Part shown: positions 38,001 to 53,000 of the stretch, in pieces
Numbering within the stretch: the stretch's first letter is position 1
Layout: every line of letters starts with the position of its first letter
From: Tribonema minus
Taxonomy: Eukaryota; Sar; Xanthophyceae; Tribonematales; Tribonemataceae
NCBI GenBank assembly: GCA_017506865.1
Contig: JAFCMP010000035.1
Location: 1,054,001-1,118,000 of the forward strand
Length of the DNA: 64,000 nt
Reading direction: 5' to 3'
The notes under the pieces: model-generated
What the model saw: the letters and a program-made list of their open reading frames with translations, nothing else
What the model was told of the DNA's origin: nothing
Database searches by the model: none
Made by a program: the position numbers and the translations under genes

Positions 38001-41000
38001 GCGCGAGCAGTCTAGCAGCGCCTGGAGGCCGAGGCGGCCATCCAGAACTTGTCCATAAACAATACACGCCAAGTGTGCCATTCCCAGCACCAGCCTTCAA
38101 GCAAAATTACCCTCAGCTTGCGCCAGTATTGTTTCTTTCTTGCGCCTGGCGGCAAACTGACGTTGACTGTGCCACATTGGTGCTCGCTGCCTGCACGGTG
38201 CCATCGTTGTTTGTGGCTATTAGGAGCGGGACCGCGAGCAGGCGCAGCGCCTGGAGGCGGAGGCGGACATCCATAACTTCTCCATAAAAATTCACTCCAA
38301 GTTTGCCCCTTCCAACACCACCATTCAAGGAAGAGTGGCCTCACCATGCGCTAGTCTTTGTTCGTTCTTGCGCCCGGCGGCAAGCTGACGTTGACTGTGT
38401 GCCTGCACGGTGCCACCGTTGTTGACGATCGCTGCCAGGAGAGGGACCGCGAGCAGGCGCAGCGCCTGGAGGCGGAGCTGGCGGATGTGGACGAGAGGCT
38501 GCGCGACGCGCGCGCGGGACGGCGCGAGACCAACCACGAGGTGCGTCGTCACTTGAAGTACGGCAGCGGGCGTGCCGTTGAAGTATTAGACCTGTAGCAC
38601 CCATCACTTGAAGTACGATGGCGAGCGCTGTACGACTAGCGAGAGGCTGCGCGACGCGCGCGCGGGACGGCGCGAGACCAACCACGAGTTGCGTCGTCGC
38701 TTGAAGTAAGACAGCGAGCGCGCCGCAAGGGGATGAAAGGTTTGTGAACCCCGGTCCAATCAACACTGCATGTTGGTAGGCCGTATTGTATGGCGTTCAG
38801 ATTGGACGCGAAGAATTGGGGCTCAAGCGCCCCTTAAACTGTGTGATGCACGCGCGGGCCGGCGCGAGACCAACCACGAGGTGAGTCATCACTTGAAGTA
38901 TGGCATTTGGCTGTCACATGTCTGTGCTGTTCATTGAAGGCGCGATGTCAGAATAGCGTGGCGATGGTGAGCTCGCCTCTGCGTCATATTTGCCAGGCGT
39001 CTGCGCGGAGCAGTGATGTCATCCAACGTCTTGTGCGTATTTTGTACGTGTACGCAGGCGCGCATGGCGGAATGCCTGGACACCCTCAAGCGACACTTCC
39101 CTGGGGTGAGAGACGTTCAGTGTAACAGTGCACGACATGCTCTGGAACATGCAGGCATTGGTTACATGCCGCCTGCGTTGCTTGTGCTTGTGCTTTGAAG
39201 TTTCTCAGAATAGAATGCCACGTATGCAACAGCCAATATTGTACTTCAAGTTTTGTGCAGAAGGCGTGTGTTTCCACAGGGTGGGCACAAGGTTACAACG
39301 AATGTGAGAATGGCATTTTCCTAGCTGAGTGATATGCTATGCGCATTGTTTCTTTCGAAGCAGCACTTCATGTACAATGGATCGTCCAGGTGCCCTCAAG
39401 TCCATTTTGTCTGGAATGCACGACTGACTGTACAGCGCTGGTTCCAGCCATAGGCTCGGAGGCACAAGGTCATATTATAGGCTCTTGCCTATCAGAGTAC
39501 CCCTTGTTCGTGATGCTCGCTTTTGGTGGGTAGAAGCTCTTGCCTGCACGCGCACTCCGCCCCAATGCCTACTTGACCCCCCCCCCCCCCCCCTCGTGCG
39601 CCGTGAAACCACCTCTCTCACGCAGGTGCGCGGCCGCCTCAGCGCGCTCTGCAAGCCCGCGCAGCGCCGCTACAACGAGGCCGTCGCGACCGCCGCGGGG
39701 CGCCACATGGACGCCATCGTCGTGGACACGCGGGCGACGGGCTTCGAGTGCGTGCGCCACCTGCGCGCGCACCGCCTCGGCGCCGCGTCCTTCATACCGC
39801 TCGACGGCATCCGCCCCGCGCCCGTGGGCGAGCGGCTGCGCGCGCTGGGGCCGCAGTTCCGCCTCGCGATCGACGTCATCCAGGTGAGTCAATGACTTGT
39901 AGAGTTGGTGAGTCATCAAGTAAGTGACTAGGTGTACCTGCGCGCGCACCGCCTCGGCGGCAGAGCAACCGTCGTTCTTAGAGCTGAACAGCGTACATTC
40001 CGCGCCCATTGGCAAGAGGCTGCGCGCGCGCTCGGCCCACCGTTCCGCCTCGTGATCGACGTCATCCAGGCAAGTCGGCGAGTCATTGAGTGAGTGAGTA
40101 GGTGTGCACCTGCACGCGCACCGCCGTGGCATCCGTCATTTTTGTGGCGCTGAACGGCATGTGCCCTGCGCGCATTGGCGAAAGGCTGTGCGCACGCTTG
40201 ACCCGCTGTTCTGACTCGCGATCAATGTTGTTCCAGTGAGTCGGCGAGTCGCTGGGCATCAGCTACGCCATCTAGGCGCAGCGCGGCGCGGCGATCGCTG
40301 TCATTTCGCCCGGCGGCATACGGCCGGTATGTACGCGTGGTCTGCGGTATCGCCTCGAGATCGGTGTCATTCACGTCATCCAGTGATGTAGGGAGTCGTT
40401 TTCTGCTGCCTTGCATGTGCCATTCATTGTCGTCGCTGTTCTGCTCGCTGCTCCCATTTCATGAATCGCTTGTGCTTGGAAGCCACGTCTCATACTAAAT
40501 GATCTACACTCATGCCATACACATGTGTACACACGCTGGCTTCGCCATCCCCTCTCGACGTGTGCGCGTCTCTTGCAGTGCGACGATGACATCCGGCCTG
40601 CGGTCGCGTTCGCCGTGGGCAACACGGTGGTGGCAGAGTCCCTGAATGACGCGCGCGACCTGCGCTTCCGCCGCAACGAGCAAGTCAAGGTACGCGGGTC
40701 AGAGTCAGAGTCACAGTGTCTTTCTGTGCTCTTCCAGAATTTTGGAACCGCTGCGGCAGTGTGTCTTGCCTCGAACGGCGAGCGTGACCTGCGCTTCAGG
40801 CGCATTGAGCACACTTGTTTTCCCCGTGATTGTGGCGATAAGATCAGGGCATGATTTTTCATCATGAGCCGTTTACGGTGCTGTACAGTAAAACAACACG
40901 TACCGTCAGAACAACAACAGCTGCAGTATTCACATCACAACGCCATGCGCTGGTCGCAACACACTGGCGGTCTTACGCGCACAACGCATCGTTCAACACT

Positions 41001-44000
41001 TGTCGTTGTATCGCTTTTGTGTGTGCAGTGCGTGACCATCCAGGGCGCCGTCATCACCAAGGCGGGCAACATCACGGGCGGCACCACGTCCAGGGACAAC
41101 AGCAGCGCTCACCGCTGGAACGAACAGGAGGTACATGCATACTGTAACCGCTTGCTTGCGAACCAGGCTGCAGCTTCAAATACAAACATGAGGCACATAT
41201 TGTAACCGCGTGCTTAACAGCATGTCGCAACTTCAGATACACTTCTGCGCCCAGGGTGCGCAAGTAACTCTTTATGGCCAGGGCCTTGCGCTGCGCTGTT
41301 GCCTGTACATGCAATGAAATTGTGTGCATCAGAACTGCTGTTGCTGGGCTATGAAAATGTGAAACAATTGTGCGGTTCAGCACGTCAAAGCGTGCAGATA
41401 CATTAGCGCAGCAGGGTGTTGCGCTCGGGCGCATGCACTTTTGTTGAAGTTGCTGCGAGTGGCATTGCTGAACATGCAATGTTGATGTTGTTGCTCCAGG
41501 TCCAGGAGCTCAAGAAGAGGCGCGAAGACCTGAGGCTGGAGCTGGCCTCTCTCAACAGGTATGTGTACCGCACATGCTGGCCTCCATCATTATGAAGTGC
41601 TTGTCTTGAAGTATGAGGGTCACTTTGCGGTATGGGCAGGGCGGCCTGGGCGTTAGCTTGGCCCTGCGAGTCTCTGCAAGTATCCACTCAACTCAGCCAT
41701 CACTGATTTTGTGTGCCTGCGTCTACTGCAAGGCGACAGTCACCACACGGCTCAGTTGGGCACCAGGTAGCGCAGGAGTGTGTGCTCGGGCAACTTGTGA
41801 CGTGTAGTTGCGGTTGAACTAGCGCTGCAATGCGCTTCCGCCTTGATTGATCTATCAACCTCAATTTGAACTTGTCACAGGTCGCACCGACACGAGAGCG
41901 CGCTCTCCGAGCTGCGCACGCGGCTGCAGGGCCTGCGCAACAGGCAGTCCTACAGCAAGGCCGACATGCAGGTGTGCGACGGGCATCATGTACTTCAACT
42001 TGAAGTTCAGTGTTGCAGTGTTCACGCTTCCGATAGAGTCAACATGTCCACTGCTCTCCATGCTCAAGGATTTTTGTTTAACAATTCTCATGCAGGCTGA
42101 CAGAGGTGTTGAGGTTGCACAATGGCTTTAACTGAATTGCACGTGGCTTCAAGGTCAGCTCCGGGTCGAATGAAGGTGCGCTGTGTAGCCTTCGAGAAGA
42201 TTCTTCAGATGATGGATGCCTTCAGGGGCAAGCAGCTCCTCTCTGATGTCAACGATTCGTGAAGTGCTGCTACTGAACGATTTGGACTTCACTACTGCTG
42301 GTATCGGTACATAGTGAGCACTGCTGCCACTAGACGAGAAGGCGCTCGACCACATGGCTGACTGAGCGTACAGACGAGAACCTGTCATCACGTCAACCTC
42401 ATGTTTAGTTTAGCTCACGCTTTTAACGGCATGGTGCTTCCAGTGCTTCCGGACACTTCCCCGAGTGTTTTCAACGATGGTGTTGCTTGCACTCACTTGT
42501 TGTACTTGCGGACTCACCTGTGCCACTGGACTGCTGCCGTTGCTGCTGCATTGGGGCAGGTCTGTGATGACAAGCTGTCATCGCTCAACAAGCAGGAAAA
42601 GCTCATCACCGCGCAGGTCGAGGCGTCGAGGAAGGCCAGCACCAAGGTGAAGTTTGTAGTATTGGAGTTTGCAGTGTTGAAGTAGTGTGTAGTGCTGAAG
42701 TAGTTTGTAGTGTTGAAGTTACTACTAGCATCTGGATCGCTCGGTCGTGCATCAGGCGGTACCAGCATGGCTGACAGAGCTGCGCTGCATGGGGTTGCAG
42801 GGCAGGCTGGCAGCAAGGAACAGGCGCATCTAGAGAGAAGTTTGGGACACGAGTTCGTAACGGTCTTCGTGCCGTACTTGAAGTACCAGCTGCTGCTCCC
42901 GCCGGACGTGGACCAGCTTATGTCACATGATCGGTGCTGTGCATGGGTCAAGAGTCCAAGTGGAAGAGATTCGTGTGCACCCTGAGAGTCCAAGTGGAAG
43001 TGATTCGTGCTCACGCATCGCATCCGCTCGATACTTTCAGTTGGCTCCCGCGCTTGGCGGCACACCATCCTCATGCAACAAAGCACTTGTGAGTGCGCAT
43101 TTCTGCTGATCTCAGGTCACGCGCAACGGACGCCCCCTGTTGAAGTTCAGCATTGAAGTGCTGTGGGCGACCTTTTGCCATGATTGTGCCCCTGTCCTTC
43201 CAGTGATGCTGCGGTCCAAACCCCTCTAGGCACCCATCACCATGGACAGTAGGTATGATGGTATACCCCATGAACGGTGATTGGCGCAGGCAAAGGATGC
43301 GCTGTCGAGCCTCGAGTGGTTGGTAGGTAGGATGGTATACCCCATGGCAAAGCACTGTCATACACACCTGTGTTCTTGGCGCAGGCAAAGGATGCACTGT
43401 CGAGCCTGGAGAAGGGCGTGGCCAAGCTGGAGAGCAAGCTGCAGAAGGCCGAGGACGCCATATTTGCTGACTTCTTGAAGGAAGTGGGCGTCTCGAGGTG
43501 AGCAGCCCGCACTCCAGTGCGCAGAAAGCCAGTGCATCCCATGGAGTGATGGTCTGACCCTGTGCATGCTGAGGCCATGATTGTCACGTGTATATATGTA
43601 GACATGATGTCAACTTAAAGAGGTATGCTCAGTCATTGCCGCAGCGTGCGCGACTTGAAGGCGCGTCTGATGCACGCGGTCCTGGGCCTCGAGCGCCAGC
43701 GCCTGCGCCTAGTCGACCACCTTTGCAATACATGATGACCATGTGTTTGACTTTCAACAACACTTAGGCTTGTCTGTCGCCGCAGTGTATGCATGCACCC
43801 TCTTCCACTTTGACACCCACCAGCATAATGTTCTTCCACTTTGACACCCACCATCATAATGTTCAAACGCGATGCTCGCTCGTGCATCGGTGCGACGTGC
43901 CGCGACATTGACGGGGGGCCAATGCACGCAATGCCCGACCTCATGCGCAAACTATGGAAAGTCCAGAAGTTCCTCCGAGAATGCGCTTCCACTTGCTGCT

Positions 44001-47000
44001 TGCATTCTTTTACGCAACACAATGTATGCGCGTGCGCCGCTGCAGCGTGCGCGACTTTGAGGAGGGCCCGATGCGCGCAGTGCGCGGCCTCACGCGCGAG
44101 CGCCTGCGCCTGACCCAGCACCGTGCCAAGCTGGAGGCGCAGCTCGAGTACGAGCGCGGCCGCGACTTCCAGAAGCCCCTTGATAAGGTGAGCGCGCGTG
44201 CACATAAGCCCACACGTCCTACAGCTAGTACTTCTTGGCAACTACTTGAGCAAATACTTGAAGTAGCAGTGGTGTTGATGGTAGGATTCTGATGTGGATG
44301 GATCAGGACTTGGGATTTGTACGGTCAAGCGCCGTGCCAAGCTGAAGGCCTCGGCTCAAGTGATGGCCTTTTTTCAGAGACTGCTACAAAGGATGGTCAT
44401 GTTGTAGTTCAACAGTTCAACCTCTCATGGTACCGAGCACCGGTGAGGGCAACCCCCAAGACAGGTCCGCAGCAAACACTTTTGTAGCCAGCTACAGGCG
44501 CAGCGCTAGCATGAGGGTTGGCGACTGCTATGAGCGCGTTAACCAGGGTCACACACCTCATCTCACATAGAGTCTGGTGAAGGCTCTCCTTGTGTCGTCT
44601 TTGTACACATCTAAGGAAGTACAATATTCCGGTACTTTTAGATTCAAAGTTGCAGATTCTTTTTGTGCCTCTCCATTCAGATTTTTAATAGAGAGGTAGC
44701 ACCAGAGGCTGTTTTTGTCAACTTGTCAACACGGTATGCGCTGCGCGCGTCAAGCCCCCCTCCACCGCCACTGAGCACTGACACACAAACACACGTGAAG
44801 CTGTAGCTGTGCCAGCTTCTGCATCTCATTGTCTGCTTGTGCGGCTCGCCAGCTTCTGCATCATCTCATTGCGAGCTTGCCTTCGTGACCTGGACAGATG
44901 ACGGCATGAGTTACACAATCAGCCGCCACTGACTGAGCTTTGACACGGGGGAGCATGTTGAAATTGTACCAGTGCCAGCTTCTGCATCTCATCGTCTGGT
45001 TGCCGCATTTGCCAGCTTGTGCATCTCATTGCGAGCTTGCCTGCGTGACCTGGTGTTGGACAGATCACTGCGAAGGCGGCGGCGAAGCGCGCTGCAGCTG
45101 TGGAGGCTGAAAAGAAGGGCGCCGACCTCAAGGAGAAAGAGGAGGTATGCTGGTATTATTCTGTTGTATTACTGGCAGTACCATTTTGCAATGCATAGGC
45201 AGAACCATGACGGTCAATGTCACCTGCTGTGCTGTTGCATGGACAAGCGTATGCATATGCGTGCACCTGAATGTACCTGGAAGACAGAGGAGGTGCGCTG
45301 GTGGTCATGTACTAAGCAATTCGCACAACGAGTCGACGCAGAACCGTGGTGGTCGAGTCCTCCTCAAAGCATGCTGTGTTGTGCATGGACGACTTCATGC
45401 ACACATGCGTGTACATGACTTATGTTTTTGTACAATGGACCCATTGCGGCGCATGCTGCTACACTCGCGACGGCCAATTGTCACTGCAAACATGAGATTT
45501 CCAGTGGGGTATGGGGCGGCTCCTTCCGGGGCAAGTAGGCCCTACATAGACGTTTCATGCCTACATAGACGTTTCATGTCCCAGCAAACCCTGGCATCAA
45601 ATGCTTCTAGTTGCATCGATTTGTATACTGCCATGCATGTGCACATCCCGAAGAGCACAGAGCATGCAGATGGCGGACATCCCTTGATGCCGAACCGCAG
45701 CCTCTGTGGCCGTCGCTAACATGAAAAACGAATCAAAAGATTGTTGAGCTCTAGGTGACAAGGGATGGTTAGCCGCGAGTGCCTTCCACCAATAACCGTG
45801 GTCGCCGCTGCTGCAGTCATTGGCCACGAGTCGAACAGTGCCACCGTATCCAACAGTCAAAAAGACTTCTGTGTGCAAGCTTTTAGCGTTCGAGGCATGG
45901 GTGTTCAGTAACATATTTCTTGTGTAAACGCATCGCTGCAGTGGCCGCAGCTGTCGATGAAACGCATCGATTGCGCTTGTATGCTTGTTGCACGAACATG
46001 TGCGCAGATGCTCTGGTTGATTGTGCTTGTACGCTTGCTGCACGAATGTATGCGCAGACGCTCATGCGCAACACTGTTTTCTCGTGAAAGCGCATTGCCG
46101 CAGCGGCCGCGACTGTCGATGAAACATATTGATGGTGCTTGTACGCTTGTTGCACGAATGTATGCGCAGACGCTCATGCGCAAGGCCGAGGAGCTGGATG
46201 GCGTGGTGAAGGAGCGCAAGGAGGCGGCTGGCGCGAAAGAGAAGGAGGTATGTATGTATGTAGATATGTATGCTGGAAGGGGGGGGGGGTAATGTATCGG
46301 CGCAAAGGGTGTTTCAGGGTGGATGCTCCGAAGCCTGCATGGGTGCGATCACGAGGCTTGCAGCGCATATGCAAGCGCTCATGCTCAGTAGGGACTTGAA
46401 CCTTCGGTGTGGTCCTTGCCACTTTGGTGGTGCGTATCATTCGCATGCGGCGTAGACGGGCTCGATGTTGCTCCATTGATGTGCATTGTTGCACTTAACT
46501 GAAAACTTCTCAAAGGTCGACCGCACTGGTGTCTGCCTGTAGCATCAGCCAGATCTCAACACATTAAAAGACGGCACTAGTACAAAAAAACACTTCACAA
46601 AACTGGCAACAAAAAGTCACAGTTTGCCAGCCGTGATTCTCTCCATTTGCCTCCATGCGTCTCGGTTCCTGCACACATGCTAGCCCTTGCAATCGCCGTG
46701 TGCAAGGGCTGGCAACAAACAATTGCAAACGACTGCCCATCATCAACTTGTGATCGTTTGTTCTTCTTTTTTTTTTTCGGTTCGCTAGGTGCGCGAAATT
46801 TATAGAAGTATGCAAGTCCTTGCACCACACATTGCAAGCGACTGCACATTATCACGAGCTGCCCATTCATTGCCTGCCATTCGTAGGTGCGGGCGGTGCA
46901 GTCGGAGCGCCAGAAGCGCGCCAAGGAGCGCGCCTCTATCGGCAAGAAGACGACTGCGGAGGAGACCGCGCTGGAAAGACTTCGCGCGCGCCTGCACGAG

Positions 47001-50000
47001 GTACAGCATCACCGCTCATCGCTATTTTCTGATTGAAGCCAAAATGAGCTTAGGGTTAGATGAGGGCTGATTCGGGGTTTTAGGGTTAGGGTCACGGTAA
47101 GGGCACCGCTCCGTGCACGCCTGCACATCGTACAGCAACACTGACCACGTGCTGTGTACAGCATGTTGCGCACAGGTGCACTTGTCGAACAGTGCTGCAG
47201 TGGCAAAGACAGATCTGCTCACGACAGTCATGTGAAACTGCTGCACCTGCGTGACTGCACTTCAGCATGGCATTGACAGCCGCTTTGGCGCACCGCAGGA
47301 CCTCAACTGCTCCTGTCCTTGACATGTTCTGATACTGCAGTACTCTTGCATGGCACTGTACTTACTCGTGACAGCGCGCATCACTACGACACTCCCTTCA
47401 TGTCGGTGACTGATGCTCCGTATTGTGTGTTGTGCGCTGTGTGCTGTGCCTTCCGATGAGCAGGTGCTGCAGCGCGCCGCAGTGGAGGAGGTTGATTTGC
47501 CCATGAAGGACCAACCTGAAGACGCCGACGGTGATGTGAGTCTGCTGCATGAGTCTAGCCCTAGCCCTAACCCTGGCCCCAAACCTACCCCCCACAGGTG
47601 TGAGCCTAACTTCAACCTTTCAACTAGCCTTACCCTAAGTGACTCCGCCACGTGAGCCTGAGGATGCTGGTGGTGATGTAAGACCGCTGCATCAACCTAC
47701 CCCTACCCCTACATGCTTATCTTACCCTGAGTGAGTCGGCGGCAGAGTCGTAACCCTAGCTTCAAGGTACCCTTACCTCAAGCGGCTCCAGCACCTGAGC
47801 CCGACCCTGGCTCGAATCCAAATTTTACCCCTGATTTCAATCCTGTTGCAGCAACACGGTGCACTGCAACACATCTGAGCGGGTGGCACATCTTATGGAC
47901 TCTGAAGTGGAGTTTGAAAGAGCCCGTATGCGACCGTTGCCAATCAGAATTGCCGAAGATGCGGGCTTTCCCCTAATGACTGATGCCTGGAAGTTGCGCC
48001 GAAAAAGACTTCGTCTGCGTCTTGCCAGTGAACCTTCACGATTGGTGCTCTCTCACTCTCTGTCTTTTGTGCTCTGGCGGCAGTCAGGCAGCATATGCTG
48101 AACGACGCTAGCGGTAGCTTTACACATGACAAATAGTTTAAATGCCACTGAATATGGTTAGATTGTTGGTGCGTTGCACTCACCCGCTCCGATCGCTCCA
48201 ACACGCATTCACCCTGTAACTGACAGCGATCCACGCCGTTGCCGCTGCCTCAGGAGGCGATGAGCGAGGCGAGTGGCAGCACGCATTCGCGCAGCCGGCA
48301 GCTCTCGGCCGACACGTCACAGGTGAAGATTTGCTCTGACCTTCAACATGAAGCCCATATGGTGTGGTTTGACGCCTTGAAATCGCAATGTGCAGCCCCT
48401 GCAGGGTTGCATGCGCTGCAGAAGCGTTTTTTTGTTGCACTTTTTGAGGTGCTTAGTGCTTGTAAACAATTCGAGTGTGCAGTTCTGTGATTGCATGTAT
48501 GTGCGCGTCTGGGCGTTCAGTCACGTCTGCCAGTGCACAAGCCTCGTCAACACCCGCGAGGATGCTTCTCATGACTTACAATGTACTTCACGTATCGGGT
48601 GGCTCTTTTGTAGAAAGTCTGTGCTGAACAGTCGCCATTTGGAGTGAATCTGAGGTCAACCCCCCGCCCCCTTTCCCACCCTTGCCATCTCATGGCCCCA
48701 TGGCTGCCCCCGGCCCTAATCAGGTTCCTCTGCATGCAGTGCACACAAATGTATTTCCATACTGCATCACACTCAACCGCTAGAAGTGTTTGAGCAACCA
48801 TCTTCCCTCGCTGATGCCCCCCCCCTCCCCCCCTCCGCTCCCCCCGCATTTGCTCCGCGACACAGTCTCAGCAGGAGTCCGGCCCCCACTTCAGCCAGGC
48901 GGAGAGCCGCACTGTGCAGAAGGACAAGGAGGCTACAGCCAGGGTGGATCTGGACCAGCTCAAGAAGCATAGACGCGTGTCTAGCGCTCATGAGCTGCAA
49001 GAGGTATGCATGTACCGTACTGTACTGTACTGTACTGCACTGTACTGTACTTCCGCACTTCTTCTCTAAAGGTGTGTGTACAGCGCACCGAGAAGTTTGC
49101 AAACACACACTAACTTGCAGTTGCACAGTCGTAGTACATGATTTTGAGGAGCACTTCAACGTATGCGCAACGCACCATGACGTGCGCAAATACGACCACA
49201 ATGGATTGCAACAGTGGCAGCACATGAACACGACAAATGAGTGTACAAAAAGGCACATCAGTGTTGCCTTGAAGTTTTTGAAGCATGTGAACAAGAGAAT
49301 GCTATCTGGGTCATACATTGAGGCCCTACTGGATGTGCCCTTGGTGATGCTATTAGTATGAACATGTCGCAAGCAGTGTTCCAGAGCAGGCTTTGCATGG
49401 CTGCTGATTTCATGCAGTACTTGGAGCACTCCCGTGCTGCAGGAGCTGCTGAGCCAGCACACCACAATATCTACGCAAGGGCATATGCAAGGGCATGCCG
49501 GGGTAGGTAAACTACCAGAAAATAAGTTATTAGGCCAGGTGCCATGGTGTAGATGCGCCAGTGTGTGTTCTGAATCACGTAAGGGAGGCCAGCATCTTCC
49601 TTCTGCGGTGACTGCTCTCATCTTCCTCGTAAATAAGTGTTTGCGAAAGCGGCATGCGCCCATCAGCAGCAATTCAGGAGATTTACTGATGGTTTGTTTT
49701 GGATTTAAATTTTCAACTACTCCACAATGTGCAAATATCACGTTACCAATCGCTCTTCATCGCGGCGAACTCTGCAGATTCTTGGCCAGTACACCACCAA
49801 GATTGCGGCGCTGCGCACGGAGCTGCAGCGCATGCAGCCCAACCTCAAGGCGCTGGACCAGTTCCAGGCTGCACAGGCAAGTTGAAGTTGCTGATGCGCT
49901 GTCGTAGCAGCGCTCATGCATGTGAGCAAGTGGCATGCATTCAGTAGCGCTTGCCTTGTAGTTCGCACCGCAGATTGGCACACCACCTGTGACAGCACGC

Positions 50001-53000
50001 AGTGGTGGCACACTGTGACCAAACAGGCTGTGCTGCTGTATGCCATCACTGCTGGACAACCAGCATAATCTTCTCTTTTTGTCAAGAAGGGAGGGGGGCT
50101 AGTAGAGGCACAGGGCATGCCGTATTTGACTGCCATGTAGAGTCCATAGCTGCAGTGAGGAATGATGCATTCCTCTCGGCCGTCCTCCTGAGCACTGCCA
50201 CCCTGCTGAGCAGTGGCCTGTCGTGGTGAAACGAGGCGTGCAAGCGCATGCGTTCGGGCGCGATCGCTGGCGAGCTTGCTCCACCAGTGCCGAACTGGCA
50301 CCATCTGCCGTCATCGCCTGGTGCTCCTTCTGTCTGCACAGCTTGCTGATGCTTGCTGCCCTTGGGAGTATGCTCCGTATGACATGCTTCTTGTAGAGTG
50401 ATGGCAAGTGCTAACTGCTCCAGAAACTTCTCCCTACGCTACGGCGGATTCGCCATACATAGTACTCTGAGAGCGCCGACAACCCTGATTTCAAAGGCTT
50501 CTGGGGTATACTTCGAAGTACACATTATGAGGACCCTATGAGAATAGTGCGCTGGTGCGCATCGTCGCTTTTCTGAAGCTTGCACGTGTACTGCCCACCT
50601 TGCACGCGCTTCGGCTGCAGGAGAAGCTCAAGGAGAGCGGCGCGAGCTTTGAGGCCGCCAAGGGCAGATCCAAGACGGCTGCGCAGAAGTTTGATGACAT
50701 CAAGGACAGGTAATGCTGCATACTTGCGCGCAGTGCTCAGTTTTCTGTGTAGGTGCACTTCTGGGCTTCCTGGTACCCAAACTCAAGGCGTCATTGCAGT
50801 TTTTGAATGATGTAGGGTGAATTGTTTTGGACAGGTTCACTCCTGGGCCTGGCCTGCTAGCCAAACCCAACTGTGTTACTGCATCCGCATTGCACTGTCT
50901 TGCACTATCCTTGGGTTAAACTACTGCAAAGCGGCCGCACGGAAGGTCAACGCCGTGTTACAAATGAAGCTTCTGGCCACAAAAGCTGTACTGCAAAAAT
51001 GCAATCGAGGCATTCACGGGCACACACTGCATACGCTACTTCTGGTGTAACGTTGCGTACCTCAATCAAATCCACTCAAATCGGTTGTCGTCTTTGCGCA
51101 CTGAAGGCATGCTTGAGGATGGCGGCGCTCATGCACCCGATGACGACACAGTCAAGCACCTTGTTCTCCGCAACGAACATGACACCAGCATTTGGTGAGA
51201 CTGCAGCAGTCAACCACATGGCACACATACAGTTAGAGCAGAAGCAAAAAATGTGCATGTACACCTTCAAAAAGTACAGTAATGCGCTTGTACTCTGTTG
51301 ACTCTGACTCACCCAATTCTGTTGCTCTTACCTCTTGCTGCACCGGAGTGCAGGCGGCGCGACCTGTTTGAAGATGCCTTCAACCACATTGCCAAGGAGC
51401 TGGTCGTCATCTACAAGGTATGTATGCACGCATGAGCGCGGCGCCCATGCACTGTGACACCTCGCCATCACGTTTACAATCGTCTGGCAGCATTTTGGCA
51501 AACCTGATTGATCGGTCTCTGCTGCTAGCAGACCGGCATGCTTGCGTTTGCGCTGTTGCGGTGGATGCAATGTGCCCACAGGGATAAGGGTTGGGGTGAG
51601 GGTTAGCTCATGCTGCACCAGCACTCACAGTCCGCACCGAGCCGCCCCCAAACGAGACTTGCTTCTTGCAGAACAATGCACATCATGGAATGCCCTGTTC
51701 GCTGCCTATATGTCATATCATGCGACTTGCTTGCTCACTTGAATGTCATTTCATCTGCGCACGAACAGGAGCTCACGCGCAGCAGCAAGCACCCCCTTGG
51801 CGGTCAAGCGTCGCTGAGCCTGGATGACCAAGAGGTGCGCAATTGTTATTTTTCAATGTTGCGTGATGAACCGGTGTGCAATTGGAATGCGCTGACCGAT
51901 GCGTTGAACCAGGCTCTACAGGGTAATGATATGGGAATGTAGAGATGAGTGCGCGCGTATCGAGGGCTACTTAGGTTTAGTGTTGAGCTTAGGCCATTAT
52001 TAACCGTAGCTCTTCTGCCACTTGACTGGCGTATGCGCTGGAACTCATAGACATCAAAGATGGGGCCATAAGACCCTTTTTTAACTGAAGTTTGTAGCTT
52101 TTCTTGCACGCCCTCTCTCGTAGCTGCCTGCAAGTTCTGCTCAACTACATCCTGAGTGGGGGCAGAATGCACCTGAAAAAAAACCTGCGTTTGATTGACA
52201 TTGGCCAGCAGGGTGAAGTTTTCAAAGGCATGCATGCAGCCATATCGGCAGCGGAGGGAGAACAGGCCGCCAACACTTCGTGAGCTGATGCCCATCACAG
52301 AGGCAGACGCTGCTCGTGTTGCTGTAGTTGGCGTGTCCATATGTACTCAATCTCTCGCCAACACATCTGTACCACGCGCCTTTCTTCAAGTTGCCCTGCC
52401 CTGGGCATTGTCCAACTGCAACAACATCGCTGACGGGCTCATGCATTCACCCACATCCCGTGGTCATGCGCTTAAGGGCAGCAGGACACGCGCTGCTGTG
52501 GCAGTGCTCACGTCTGCTCCAAAGCTTTGACCGGACAAGCGCAAAGTGATGTTCAGCGCACTGATCGTTGCCATGTATCCCCCTGGTGTACCTGCTTCAG
52601 GAGCCCTACAACGGCGGCATCAAGTTCAGCGCCATGCCGCCCGGCAAGAGGCTGCGCGACATGGACCAGGTACATCAACCCTAGATGGCCCAAAACCCCA
52701 TCTCCGCATTTTGCCGGCCCCTTCTATGTAATCCGCATCACTCCTGCTGTTCCAATCCCTCGAGCCTCGAAACCACAGGAAGTTCAGTTAACGCCATGCC
52801 AGGCTGCGCGACATGAACACCTCAAAGCGTGTGAATAAATGTTATTTTAACGACTCAGGAATGGTGCATGCGTTGCTCATAGCTGGCGGTCTCATGGCCC
52901 CTCGCGCTGCACTACAGGAAGCCATTGGGTCTGCAGGAAAGGTTGATGCTTGTCATGCTGCCAGCCAGCAGCACCACCGCTGTGACCACTCGCGCGCCAA

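Larger units (their letters stand above)
15698..38540 (+). other. SMC1: SMC1 exons 7-18: first coiled-coil arm
   Basis: Exons: 15698-15756, 16184-16244, 16769-16851, 17129-17201, 17813-17884, 18422-18478, 19254-19340, 20163-20330, 21376-21420, 22155-22241, 37150-37239, 38439-38540 (residues 175-502). The product is Glu/Lys/Arg/Gln-rich helix with heptad spacing, as expected of the arm. Exon 8 ends at a GC donor (GAGGAG|GCAAGT). Exons 16 and 17 flank the transposon-filled intron. Identity of the individual short exons rests on phase, splice sites and the total length matching the family. Confidence 0.88.
39058..41971 (+). other. SMC1: SMC1 exons 19-24: hinge domain and its edges
   Basis: Exons: 39058-39105, 39626-39883, 40579-40689, 41029-41130, 41500-41558, 41881-41971 (residues 503-725). 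Exon 19 ends LKRHFPG and exon 20 opens [20 protein letters not shown]. It continues through [19 protein letters not shown] and ends DVIQ. Exon 21 gives [13 protein letters not shown], exon 22 [15 protein letters not shown] and a Trp (HRW). These match the SMC1 hinge order. Exon 20 is the largest SMC1 exon (258 nt). Confidence 0.93.

Noticed and set aside
43110..43145. Candidate extra SMC1 exon (CTCAG|GTCACGCGCAACGG)
   Set aside because: Exons 25 and 26 join in phase without it, and no donor follows.
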